A stretch of DNA of 64,000 nucleotides, from NCBI RefSeq assembly GCF_010550675.1, contig NZ_JAAGOA010000016.1:115064-179063 (forward strand), in the 5' to 3' direction. Both the position numbers and the translations under genes were made by a program. Positions 1 to 10,900 of the stretch are shown here, in pieces. Within the stretch, counting starts at the first letter, position 1; the number at the start of each line of letters is the position of its first letter. Source of the DNA: Phytoactinopolyspora halotolerans (lineage in GTDB: Bacteria > Actinomycetota > Actinomycetes > Jiangellales > Jiangellaceae). The notes under the pieces are model-generated. The model did no database searches and was not told where the DNA came from. It worked only from the letters and a program-made list of their open reading frames with translations.

Positions 1-3000
1 CCCGGCCTCGGTCAGCGCCCGGGCCACCTCGGTGGCGAGCAGGCCACCCAGGCAGTATCCGACCACGGTGAACCTCGTGCCGTGCTCGAGCAGGTCGCGT
101 GCATAGCCGGCGGCGAGCCGGTCGATCACCGCCTCCGGCGGCAGCGCGAGGTAGTGGTCGAGGTCGGTCATCTCGACGCCGAGAAGTCCGTGACCGCGAT
201 CGGCCCGCAGCCGGGACAGCAGCGGCTGGTATGGCTGCAGCGTCCCCGTCCCGGCGTGCACCAGCACGAACGTCGGCGCGTCGTCCGGCGCGGGGGCGAG
301 AACGACGACGGGCGAACGCTTGGCGCCGGCCTCCGTGCCCGCGTCTCCGGCCGAGCTCAGGTATCCGACCAGCCCGCGGACGGTCGGGTCGTGCAGCATC
401 TGCCGGAGCAGAACCGCCCAGTCCAGGCCGCCCGCCTCCGGTACCTGCTCGCGCAGCCGTCCCAACATCCGCGACAGCAGCAGCGAGTCCCCGCCGAGCG
501 AGTAGAAGTCCTGGTCCCGGCCGACGACCTCGACGCCGAGCAGCTCCGACCACAACACGGCCACCCGCCGCTCCAGATCGTCCGCCGCGGGATCGGCGCC
601 GGCCGGCAGCGGTGCGGCTCCGGCGCCCGGCCCAGGACCGGGCGACCAGGCGGCCAGCGCCGAACGGTCCAGCTTGCCGTTGGCCGAGCGGGGCAGCGCG
701 TCCACCAGCTGGATCGACTGGGGCACCATGTAGTCCGGCAGCTGCGTGGCCAGGTGTGCCAGCACGGCGTCGGGCGTGGTGTAGGCCCGGGCGTCGTCGA
801 ACCGGGCGAGAAAGACGCCCTGGCCGGCCAGTGCTAGCGCGCTGTTCTCGGGCGGCACGCAGACCGCGTCGGCTGCCCCGGCCCGGGCCAGCATCTGCAG
901 CCACTGGTGCCGGGTGAAGAACGACTGACCGGTGCGGGCACGCTCGTCGTCGAAATCCTCCCGGGTGAACTCGAACTCCATCGACACCAGCTGGGAGTAG
1001 TTGTGCCGCCGGGTGGGCTCGATGAAGATCAGCCAGCCGCCCGGGGCCAGCACGTCGCGCAGCCGGGCCAGCACGTCGTCCGCGTGCCGGGAGTTGTGCA
1101 GCACGTTGGCACACAGCACCACGTCGGCGGAATTGGGCAGGTAGCCCTGCTCCCGCAGACCGGCGTTGATGTCGAACCGCCCGTACCGCATCCACGGATA
1201 TCGATCGAAGGTGCTGCGCGCCTCGCTCAGGAAGAACTCCGAGACGTCGGTGAACAGGTAGTCCGGCTCCAGATCCGCCACGGCGGCGACGACGTCGGCG
1301 CTGGTCCCGGCGATCCCGGCGCCCACCTCGAGGATCCGCAGCGGACCGGCGTCCGCGCGCCCGGCGTGCAGCTCGGCCAGCCGACGGACCGCGGCCGCGA
1401 CCACCCCGTTCATGCTGCGGCCCACCTGGTTCTCCCGGTACACCGCGTGTGCGGCGCCGAACTCGCCGTCGGGGAAGAGGATGTCTCGGACGTCGAACTC
1501 GCCGCGCAACATCTCACCGAGCCGGCCGGTGCAGGTGCGCACGAACCGCAGCAGTTCGGCACCGTACGCGGCGCGGCGCTCCAGCTCGTCGACGCGTTCC
1601 CAGGCGGCGGATCGACCGGCGTCGTCGGCCGGCGCCAGGTCGCGGTACGTCCCGTCGTCGTCCAGGCGCAGCGCACCGGCGTCCACGAGTGCGTCGAGCC
1701 AGCGTCGCAGCAGCCGCCGGTGCCGGTCCGACACGCGGACGGCCGCCGCGATCTCGTCCGCGGTATGCGCCGCGCCTGGGGTAGTGAACAACCCGTCGGC
1801 GCGCAGCTGGGCTGCCATGGCCTGCACGGCCACCTCGTCGACACCCTGCATGAGATCGGTGAACGTTTCCGCCTCGATGGCGTTCTCGGCCGCCGTCCAG
1901 GCGGCCGTCGCTGCGTCGATGACCTGCGCCGCGGCCGCCCCGCCCGCGCCGTCGTCGGTGCCGGGATCACCCTGAGCCAGCTCGGCGAACCCGGTCAGCC
2001 GCCGCGACTCGCGCTCGCCGTCGGCGAGCACCGCGGCGTCGGCCACCGCCGGGTGCGCACGCAGCACCGCCTCGATCTCGCCGAGCTCCACCCGGTGGCC
2101 CCGGATCTTGACCTGCGTGTCCTCCCGGCCGAGAAACTCGATGGTGCCGTCGGGCAGGTAGCGGCCCAGGTCGCCGGTGCGGTAGAGCCGTTCGCCGGTG
2201 GCCGGGCAGGTGATGAAACGCCGGCTGGTCCGCTCCGGGTCGCCGAGGTAGCCCTGCGCCAGCCCGGCCCCGCCGATGTACAGCTCCCCGGGCACCCAGT
2301 CGGGCCGGTCCTGCAGGGCGTCGTCGAGGACGCGGAAGCTCTGGTTGGTCAGCGGGGTCCCGTACGGGATGCTGCGCCACTCCGGCCGGACCTCTGCGAT
2401 CGGGTACCAGATCGACCAGATCGCCGCCTCGGTGGCGCCGCCCAGACTCACCACCCGCAGATCCGGCACGGTGGCCCGGACCCGGTCCGGCAGGGCGACG
2501 GGAATCCAGTCGCCGGAGAGCAGCGCCAGCCGCAGCGTGCCGAGCCGGTCCGATCCGGCCGCGCTGTCCGCGTAGTCCTGGAGCATCTGCAGCTGCGACG
2601 GCACGGTGTTCCAGAGTGTGACGCCGTGCCGGTCGATCAGCTCGGCCCAATGCGACGGGTCGCCGCGCCGTTCCGGGTCGGGAAGGACGACGGTGCCGCC
2701 GGCAGCGAGCACGCCGAAGATGTCATAGACGGACAGGTCGAACCCGAGGTTGACCACGCTGAGAACCCGGTCATCCGGGCCGATGTCGAACCGGGCGTTG
2801 ATGTCCTCGATGGTGTTGGCGGCGGCGCGGTGACTGATCACCACGCCCTTGGGCTCGCCGGTCGAGCCGGACGTGTAGATGACATAGGCGGGGTCGTCCG
2901 GCGACCCGGGCGGTGGGGAGGGGGAATTCCCGGCCTCGCCCGCGGCCAGATCGTCGCAGGGCTCCTCACAGGCCGATGCCCGAGCCTTCCCTGGCCGGGA

Positions 3001-4995
3001 AATTCCCCCTCCCCACTTTCCCTGGTCGCCTTGCGCGGATTCAATGTGAGGGCTGGCGATGTCGTCGACCGCGATCGACCGTACCTCTGCGGGCAGCTGA
3101 TCTGCGGTTCCGCTCCAGGACTGGGTCAGCGCGAACCGCACCCCGGCGGAGCCGAGGATACGGTCCCGGCGGGCGGCGGGCTGCCCCGGATCGACCGGCA
3201 CGTAAACCGCGCCCGCCAGCAGCACCGCGAGCACACCGACTATCTGGTCTGCGCCCTTGACCATGCAGATCGCCACCCGCTCGCCCGGCCGGCAGCCGGC
3301 GCCGCGCAGCCGTCGCGCCGCGGCCCGGGCGCGGGCGGTGAGCTCGGCGTAGGTCATAGTGGTCCGGGTGTCGATGACGGCGACGCGCTGCGGCGTCGTG
3401 TCCGCCCGGGCGAGCACCGGATCGTGCAGAAGATGGTCGGGAAGCGCCGCCGCGGTGTCGTTGACCTCGGACCGGCGCGCGCGCTGTTCCGGCGGCAGCG
3501 TGACCGGCGCCGCGTCGTCCCATGCCTCGTCGGTCGTGGCCAGCCTGCGGACCAGGTCGGCGAACGAGGAGAAGGCGTCGGCGGCGAGCCCGTCCGGGAA
3601 CACGTCGTCGCGGACGTCCCAGGCCAGCAGCACCCCGTCGGCGTTCTCGACCACCTGGCAGTCGAGCCAGACCTGCGGCGTCTGGGTGACGCCGTGCACG
3701 AACCGGCCCAGTGGCGCCTCGGTGGCCGCTCCGGTGCCGATGGTGCTGGTGAACACCACCGGCATCAGCGCGGGACTGCCGTGGCGGCGGGTCAGCTCGG
3801 CCAGCACGTCCAACCCGGAGAAGAGCCGGTGATCGAGGTCATCGAAGAGCTGGCCGCTGACCGTGGCCACCCGGCCGGCGAAGGTGGGTGCGGCGTCCAG
3901 GTCGACGGCCAACAGGTTGACCGAGGTGAAGTCGCCGACAACGGACCCGATCCGCTCGTGCAGCGGCAGCCGGTTGAACACCGGCAGGTTGAGGGTGAAC
4001 CGCCGGTGCCGGCTCCATCGGCCGACCGTCTCCGCGTAGGCGGTGAGCAGGACGGCCGACGCGGTGACGCCGTTCCGCTCGGCCCGCTTGCGCAGCCCGG
4101 CCCATTCCGTCGCGGACAGCTGCCGGTCCAGCCGCCGGAACCGCACCGGCCCGGCACCCGGTGCCGGCTCCTCGCGGCCGGTGCCGGGCAGCTCGGGCGC
4201 CGGAGGCAGGTCGTCGATCCTGTCCAGCCAGTACGACCGGTCCCGCTGGAACCTGGGCCCGGCGCGCAGCGACCGCTCCGCAAGCACGTAGTCGCGGAAC
4301 GTGACGTCGAGCGGCGGTGGTGTGTGGCCGCGCAGTAGCGCGTCCAGCTCGCCGAGCAGCAGCTGCACGCTGGCCGAGTCGACCACGATCAGCTCCACCA
4401 GCAGGTGCAGGAGCGTCGCCTGATCGGTGACGGTGGTACGCAGCGCGAACAGCGGCCACGTCTCGGTGGAGCCCGGCGTGCCGGTCAGCTCGCGCCGGAC
4501 CGCGTCCAGGTGGGTCTCCACCGCGTCCGGACTCGCGCCGCGCAGGTCGGTGACCGGGATCCGGTACTCGTCCACCGCGGGCAGCACGCGCTGGTGACCG
4601 TCGCCGTGCACCACCGCGCGCAGCATGTCGTGCCGCCGGACGAGCTGGTTCCAGGCCCGCTCCAGGTCGTCCGGCGATACCGCGCCGTCGTAGGCGATAT
4701 CCAGGTAACCGGTGCAGGCCACGCCGCCGTAGTCGAAGACCTGGTGCCGACCGAGCTGATAGGCGGACTGCATCTGCGTCAGCGGGAACGGCTCGTGCCG
4801 GCCGGCCGGGTCGGAGACCAGCTCAGCGGTGTCGGCGTCGAGGTAGGCCAGCAGGTCCGCCTTGTGCTCGACCAGCGTGGCCTTGCGCTCCTCGGTGAGG
4901 ACGCCGCGCGGCGCCCGGTACCGGAGCCGGCCGTCGTCGGCCCATAGCCGGACTCCGAGCTGCTCGAACTCGGTGACCAGATCGCTGACGTTCAT
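1..4995 (-). CDS. NRPS 2 of metallophore assembly line (docking-Cy-A[MT]-PCP-TE), 3' end outside window
   Basis: One uninterrupted reading frame runs from ATG at 4995 to base 1 (1665 visible codons). Residues 1-55 resemble a TubC-type N-terminal docking domain. A cyclization domain follows (about 67-490; PFPLTQMQSAYQLGR, TQTPQVWLD), then the adenylation core (YTSGSTGEPKG near 705). A methyltransferase-like domain (about 1010-1340, motif EVGAGIAG) is embedded between A8 and A10 (SANGKLDR near 1438), as in PchF and HMWP1. PCP is LGGDSLL near 1500. A thioesterase starts near 1560 and shows GYCLGG near 1646. The residues I align with the specificity code read DLYNLSLIW, the textbook cysteine code. 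Odd points: the Cy motif is ELIVVDSAS, with Glu for the first Asp; the TE nucleophile position is Cys; residues 661-694 are encoded by an inserted palindromic repeat. The start overlaps the upstream NRPS stop (ATGA), so the two are translationally coupled. It would add the last Cys, heterocyclize, possibly methylate, and release the chain. The inserted domain could instead be an epimerase-like relative, as in PchE. Confidence 0.93.
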   Translation of the reverse strand, partial: MNVSDLVTEFEQLGVRLWADDGRLRYRAPRGVLTEERKATLVEHKADLLAYLDADTAELVSDPAGRHEPFPLTQMQSAYQLGRHQVFDYGGVACTGYLDIAYDGAVSPDDLERAWNQLVRRHDMLRAVVHGDGHQRVLPAVDEYRIPVTDLRGASPDAVETHLDAVRRELTGTPGSTETWPLFALRTTVTDQATLLHLLVELIVVDSASVQLLLGELDALLRGHTPPPLDVTFRDYVLAERSLRAGPRFQRDRSYWLDRIDDLPPAPELPGTGREEPAPGAGPVRFRRLDRQLSATEWAGLRKRAERNGVTASAVLLTAYAETVGRWSRHRRFTLNLPVFNRLPLHERIGSVVGDFTSVNLLAVDLDAAPTFAGRVATVSGQLFDDLDHRLFSGLDVLAELTRRHGSPALMPVVFTSTIGTGAATEAPLGRFVHGVTQTPQVWLDCQVVENADGVLLAWDVRDDVFPDGLAADAFSSFADLVRRLATTDEAWDDAAPVTLPPEQRARRSEVNDTAAALPDHLLHDPVLARADTTPQRVAVIDTRTTMTYAELTARARAAARRLRGAGCRPGERVAICMVKGADQIVGVLAVLLAGAVYVPVDPGQPAARRDRILGSAGVRFALTQSWSGTADQLPAEVRSIAVDDIASPHIESAQGDQGKWGGGISRPGKARASACEEPCDDLAAGEAGNSPSPPPGSPDDPAYVIYTSGSTGEPKGVVISHRAAANTIEDINARFDIGPDDRVLSVVNLGFDLSVYDIFGVLAAGGTVVLPDPERRGDPSHWAELIDRHGVTLWNTVPSQLQMLQDYADSAAGSDRLGTLRLALLSGDWIPVALPDRVRATVPDLRVVSLGGATEAAIWSIWYPIAEVRPEWRSIPYGTPLTNQSFRVLDDALQDRPDWVPGELYIGGAGLAQGYLGDPERTSRRFITCPATGERLYRTGDLGRYLPDGTIEFLGREDTQVKIRGHRVELGEIEAVLRAHPAVADAAVLADGERESRRLTGFAELAQGDPGTDDGAGGAAAAQVIDAATAAWTAAENAIEAETFTDLMQGVDEVAVQAMAAQLRADGLFTTPGAAHTADEIAAAVRVSDRHRRLLRRWLDALVDAGALRLDDDGTYRDLAPADDAGRSAAWERVDELERRAAYGAELLRFVRTCTGRLGEMLRGEFDVRDILFPDGEFGAAHAVYRENQVGRSMNGVVAAAVRRLAELHAGRADAGPLRILEVGAGIAGTSADVVAAVADLEPDYLFTDVSEFFLSEARSTFDRYPWMRYGRFDINAGLREQGYLPNSADVVLCANVLHNSRHADDVLARLRDVLAPGGWLIFIEPTRRHNYSQLVSMEFEFTREDFDDERARTGQSFFTRHQWLQMLARAGAADAVCVPPENSALALAGQGVFLARFDDARAYTTPDAVLAHLATQLPDYMVPQSIQLVDALPRSANGKLDRSALAAWSPGPGPGAGAAPLPAGADPAADDLERRVAVLWSELLGVEVVGRDQDFYSLGGDSLLLSRMLGRLREQVPEAGGLDWAVLLRQMLHDPTVRGLVGYLSSAGDAGTEAGAKRSPVVVLAPAPDDAPTFVLVHAGTGTLQPYQPLLSRLRADRGHGLLGVEMTDLDHYLALPPEAVIDRLAAGYARDLLEHGTRFTVVGYCLGGLLATEVARALTEAG
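2915..3014. repeat. 100-bp palindromic element, copy A, in frame inside an NRPS A domain
   Basis: The ends are inverted repeats: left arm 2915-2935 (GGGGAGGGGGAATTCCCGGC and one more C) and right arm 2993-3014, matching with a one-base gap. The same element lies at 33595-33694 with about 12 mismatches in 94 aligned bases and no gaps. Here it sits between motifs A2 and A3 of the NRPS adenylation domain and keeps the frame open. On the minus strand it encodes a Gly/Pro/Ala/Cys-rich segment not expected in an A domain. No transposase is present, so it is MITE-like or REP-like. Confidence 0.85.
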
Positions 4996-7900
4996 ATGAT
5001 GCCGTCCTCCGTGCTCTCGGCTGCCTTGAGCTGGTCATCGATGCTGCGGGCCAGGTCGGCGACGGTCGGGGCGGCGAAGAAGGCCCGCAACGACACGTCG
5101 ACGCCGTAGCGCTTGACCGCGCTGGAGACCATCCGGGTTCCGGCCAGCGAGTCACCGCCCAGGGCGAAGAAGTTGTCCAGCCGGCCTGCCGGGGCCTGCC
5201 CCAGCACGTCACGCCAGAGGTCGGCCAGCTCCCGTTCCAGCGCGGTGGCCGGCGGCTCGGAGGAATGCGGCACGGTGGACGCGTGCTCCGCCGGAGGCGG
5301 CTCGCCGCGTGCTGACCCGCCTCGCGACGCGGCGTCCGTCCCCTCGTCGGAGAGCGCATCGTCGGGCACCGCGGCGGCGACCCCGGGCGGCAGCCCGGCC
5401 GCCAGCAGCGCCCAGTCCGTGTCGATGAGCCGCCGCAGCGTGGCGTCGTAGGCGGCGAACATCTCGTCGACCATGCCGTCGGGGAACAGCTCGTCGACGG
5501 AGTCCCAGCTCAGCAGGACGCCGTCGGCCAGCTCGACGGCCTGGTGGTCGAGCCACACCTGCGGCGTCTGCGACGACGCGTGGTCGGGCCAGCGCACCGC
5601 CCTCGCCAGGCCGTCGTCGACGCCGAGCATGCTGGTGAACACCACCGGCACCGCCTCGGCCAGCCGCACGTCGCGGCGGGCCAGGTCTCGCAGGATGCGC
5701 ACGCCGGACAGCTCCCGATGGTCCAGATCCCGCCACACCTGCTGCTGGAGCCGTCGGGCGCGGGCGAGCCAGCTGTCGTCCTCGTCGAGTCGGTGTCCCA
5801 CCAGCAGCAGCGACGTGAAGTCGCCGAGCACCTTGTCGATGTCGGGGTGGACGGGCCGGCGGTCGAACAGGGTGAGGTTGACCGTCAGCTCCCGTTGACC
5901 GCTCCAGGCCGCCAGTACCTCCGCGTAGCAGGCCAGCAGCACCGCCGACGGGGTGAGGTCGTGCCGCCTGGCCTGGCCCACGAGGATCCGCCAGCTCGCG
6001 GCGTCGATGTGCCGCTGACGGCGGCGGAAGCGCGGCGCGGTGATCTGCTCCGGCCGGACGCGGACCGGCAGGCGAGGACCCGGTGGCAGCTCCGGCACCC
6101 GTGTCCGCCAGTACTCCTCGGCGGCGGCCAGCCGCTCCGGGTCAGGCCGGGACTGGAGCACGTAGTCGCGGAAGGACAGACCGATCGGCGGCAACTCGGC
6201 ATCCGGGTCCGCGTAGAGACGGTCCCATTCGGCGAACAGGGTCAGCATGCTCAGCCCGTCGACGATCATGGTGTCGAAGACCACGGCGACCCGGGCCCGG
6301 CCGTCGCCGTAGCGCACCACCCGGATGTCGAACAGCGGCCAGGCCGACGCATCGTGAGTGGCGCGGCTCATCTCCTCGCGGATCCCGGTCAGCTCCGCCT
6401 CCACCTGGTCGTCGTCCAGGTCCGGACCGAGTTCGACGACCGGGATGCGGTAACGCGGAACGTCGCGCTGAACGTACTGGGTGCCGTCGGCGGCGACGAC
6501 CGCGCGCAGCATCTCGTGCCGCGCCAGCAGCCGGTTCCACGCCTCCTCCAGCCGCCCGACATCGAGGTCGGTGTACTCGCGCTCGGTGGCGAACAGCGCC
6601 GCGATGCCGCCCAGGACGAAGTCGTCCCGGCGGCCGATCCAGTACGCCTGCTGCACGTCGGTCAGCGGGAACGGCTCGTGCCGATGCTCGGGATCCGCCC
6701 GGATCTCCGGCGCGGTCTCGGCCCGGCCCGGCGTGAGCGTCGCGGCGAATCCGGCCAGCGTCGGGGACGCGAACAGGTTCGCCAACCGCGCACCCGTCAG
6801 TCCTGCCGCCCGGAGCCGGCTCACCAGGCGGGCCGCCAGCAGGCTGTCCCCGCCCAGCGCGAAGAACCCGTCCTCGCGGCCGACCCGGTCCACGTCGAGC
6901 AGCTCCATCCAAAGCTTCGCCACCGCGATCTCGGCCGCACCGACGGGTGATTCGAACGAGGGGGGTTCCTCGCCGGCTCTGGGATCCTCGCCGGCTTGGA
7001 GATCCCCGTCGTGCCCGGCGTTCCCAGCGTCATTGACGCGACGAGTCGTCTGTGTCGGCCCGGGTTGTCCGCCCACGACCGCGGGGACGACGGCCGTCTC
7101 CCAGTCCGCCTCCGCCAGGCCGCGTAGCGCCGCCTGGTACTCGGCGAACATGTTGTCGATCAGGCCCGCGGGGAACAGCTCGTCCACCGAGTCCCAGCTC
7201 AGCAGCAGCTCACCGGAGCGTTCGATCACCTGGTGGTCGAGCCACACCTGCGGTGTCCGGGTCCGGGTGTGATCGGGCCACCGGATGGACTCGGCGAGCG
7301 TGTCGTCGACGCCGAGCATGCTGGTGAACACCACCGGCATCGCTTCCACGGTGGCGTCGTGCCGCCGGGCGAGCTCCCGCAGCACGTGGATCCCCGAGAC
7401 GTCGCGGTGGTCCAGGTCCCGCCACATCTGCTCCTGCAACCGCCGCCCGCGCGCGAGCCAGCTCTCCCCCGGCTCGGGCCGGTAGGCCGCGAGCAGCAGC
7501 GACGTGAAGTCGCCGACCACCCGGTCGATGTCCGGGTGGATCTGCTGCCGATCGAACAGGGTGAGGTTGACCGTCAGCTCCGGCTGCTCGCTCCATCGGC
7601 CGATCAGGTCGGCATAACAGGCCAGCACCACCACTGAGGGGGTGAGGCCGTGCCGCCTGGCCTGCTCGGTGATCCGCTGCCAGGTCGAGCGGTCCAGCCG
7701 CGCATCGCGACGTCGGAAGTGCGGAGCGTCGAGCCCGCCCGGGTCGGTCCGCAGCGGCAGCCGGGGCGCAGGCGGCAGGTCCGCCATCCGGTCCCGCCAG
7801 TAGTCGAGCGCCCGCTCGACGGCGGCCGGCGCCGGGCGCGCCTGCAGCAGGTAATCGCGGAAGGACAGACCGATCGGCGGCAGGTCGGCATCGAGGTCCG

Positions 7901-10900
7901 CGTAGAGCCGGTCCCACTCGCCGAACAGGGTGAGGATGCTCAGCCCGTCGACGATCAGGTTGTCCAGCACGGTGCAGAGACGGGCCCGGCCGTCGCCGTA
8001 CCGCACCACCCGGATGTCGAACAGCGGCCAGGCCGACGCGTCGAGTGTCGCCCGGCTCATCTGCTCGCGGACCGCTGCCAGCTCGGCCTCCGTGACGTCG
8101 CCGGGCAGGCCCGGGTCGAGATCGACGACGCGGATGCGGAAGGGCGGGACCGCGCGGAGGATGCGCTGGGTCCCGTCGGCGTCCACGACGGCGCGCAGCA
8201 TCTCGTGCCTCGCCACCAGTCGGTTCCACGCCTCCTCCAGCCGCCCGACGTCGAGGTCGGTGTGCTCGTACTCGACGTAGAACTGCGCGGCCACGCCGCC
8301 GAGCCGGAGCGCGGGGTCGCGTCCGATCCAATAGGCCTGCTGCACGTCGGTCAGCGGGAACGGCTCATGCCGATGCTCTGGATCGGGCCGGATGGCCGGT
8401 GCGTTCTTGACCTGTCCGGGCGCGAGCGTGGCGGCGAATCCGGCCAGCGTCGGCGACAGGAACAGGTTCGCCAGCTCCGCACCGGCGATCCCGGCCGCCG
8501 GCAGCCGGCTCACCAGCTGGGTGGCCAGCAGGCTGTCCCCGCCCAGCGCGAAGAACCCGTCGGTGCGGCCGACCCGGTCCACGCCCAGCAGCTCGGCCCA
8601 CAGCCCGGCCAGCGCCTCCTCCAGCGGTCCAGACGGCGGTTCGAACCGCGCCCCGGCTGCGTTGGTCTCCCCGTCGCGGTCCCCGACGCCGGTGCCGTCC
8701 CTGCCCCCGCCCGCCGCGCCGGTGCGGCCCGCGCGGCGGGTCAGTTCGGCCCGGTCGACCTTGCCGTTCGCGGTGAGCGGGAAGGCGTCGACGGCAACGA
8801 TCCTGCCCGGGACGGCGTGGGCCGGCAGCCGCTGGGCCAGAAAGCCCGGCAGCACCTCGGCGACACCCTCGTCCGCCTGCACAAAAGCGGCCAGCCGCTT
8901 GCGATCCCGCTCGCCCGGAGCGACGACCACCGCCTGCGCCACCGCCGGGTGGGAGGCCAGCGCGGCCTCCACCTCGCCCAGCTCGATCCGGTGCCCCCGG
9001 ACCTTCACCTGGGTGTCGGCCCGGCCGAGGAACTCCAGTGTCCCGTCCGGCCAGTACCGGCCGAGGTCGCCGGTCCGGTACCAGCGCTGCCCGTCGTGCT
9101 CGACGAACTTCTCCGCCGTCCGTTCCGGGTCGCCCCGATATCCTTCGGCCACCCCGGTGCCGCCGATCCACAGCTCACCCGGCACCCAGTCCGGGCAGTC
9201 GCGACCGCGCCCGTCCACCACCCGGAAGCACTGGTTCCGCAGCGGGTAGCCGTACGGAACCGACGACCACGCCGGATCGACCCGCTCCACCTCGAACGCG
9301 TTGGACCAGATCGACGCCTCGGTCGCTCCGCCCAGGGCGACGAACCGGCAGCCCGGCGCGAGGGTGCGCACCCGCCCCGGAAGGTCCAGGCCCACCCAGT
9401 CACCGGACACCATCGCCAGCCGCAGCGACTCCGGCAGCCCAGTGTCGGTCTCGGCGACGGTGACCAGCATGTCCAGCAGCGCCGGCACCGTGTTCCAGAC
9501 GGTGACGCGGTACCGGTGCGCCAGCTCCACCCACCGCTGCGCGTCGCGCCGCTCGTCCTCACCGATCAGCACCACAGCCCCGCCGGCGGCCAGCAGCCCG
9601 AACATGTCGTAGACCGAGAGATCGAAGTCGGCCGCCGACACCGCGAGCACCCGGTCGTCCGGCCCGATGCCGAACCGCGTGTTCACGTCGTCGATCGTGT
9701 TCACCGCGGCGCGATGGGCGATCTGCACGCCCTTGGGTTCGCCCGTCGACCCCGAGGTGAAGATGGTGTAGGCCAGCTGTGCCGGGTCGACGGGGACCGG
9801 TTCGGCCAGCGGCGCGGCGTCGGCGGCGGCCGTGAGATCGTCCAGCACCAGCACCGCCCCGGAGCTCTGGACCAGCCGCTCTCGTCGCAGCGGCGGCAGG
9901 TCCACGCCCACCGGGACGTACATCCCTCCGGCCGCCAGCACGCCCAGCAACCCCGCCACCTGGCCCGGGCCCTTCGGCAGGCTCACCGCCACCGCGTCAC
10001 CGGGCCGCACACCGCGGTCCACCAGCCACGTCGCCACCCGCAGCGCCCATGCGGCCAGTTCCCGATAGGACAGCTCGCCACCGTCCCACACCAGCGCCGG
10101 CCGGTCCGGCGCCTGGCCGGCACGCACGAAGAACCCGCCGTGCAGCAGCCCACCGCCCGGCGCGGACTCCGGCGCCGGGCCGGCCGTCGCGTTCACCCGG
10201 TCGCGTACCGCCGACTGCCCGGCCGGGAGCACCGCCGGCGCCGGCGAGTCCCACTCCGTTCCGGTCAGCCACTCGACCAGCTCCACGTAGGCGGCGAACA
10301 TCGCGTCGGCCATCCCGGGCGGGAACAGCTCGTCGACCGAGTCCCAGTCGATCGCCAGGCCGGCACGGGTTTGGGAGACCTTCAGGTCCAGCCACACCTG
10401 CGGCGTCTGGGTCACGCCGTAGACCGGCGCCGGGAACGCCTCGGACAGCTCCAGCGAGGCGTCGTCGCCGACGCCGAGGACGCTGGTGAACACCACCGGC
10501 ATCGCCTCCACGGTCGCGTCGTGGCGGCGCGCCAGCTCCCGCAGCACCCGCACCCCGGACACCTCCCGGTGGTCCAGGTCCCGCCACAGCCGCTCCTGCA
10601 CCCGGCGGGCGGTGCCGAGGAAGCTCTCGCCGGTCCCGGCGCGGCATCCGACCAGAAGCAGCAACGAGAAGTCGCCGATCACCTGGTTGACGTCCGGATG
10701 CACGTCGTCCCGGTCGAACAGGGTCAGGTTCACGGTCAGGTCCGGCTGGCCGCTCCACGCTGCCAGCACCTCGGCGTATGCGGTGAGCAGCACGGCGGTG
10801 GGGGTGATCCCGTGCCGGCGGGCCCGCTCCGCGAGCAGCTCCCACCGCTGGGCGTCGACGAGAGCGTGCGAGCGGCGGAAGCGCGGCGCCGCCACCTGGT

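Noticed and set aside
1..4995. Frameshifted or broken second NRPS, suggested by many short minus-strand open frames
   Set aside because: Reading the minus strand from ATG 4995 gives one continuous frame with all Cy, A, MT, PCP and TE motifs in order, including through the repeat insertion.
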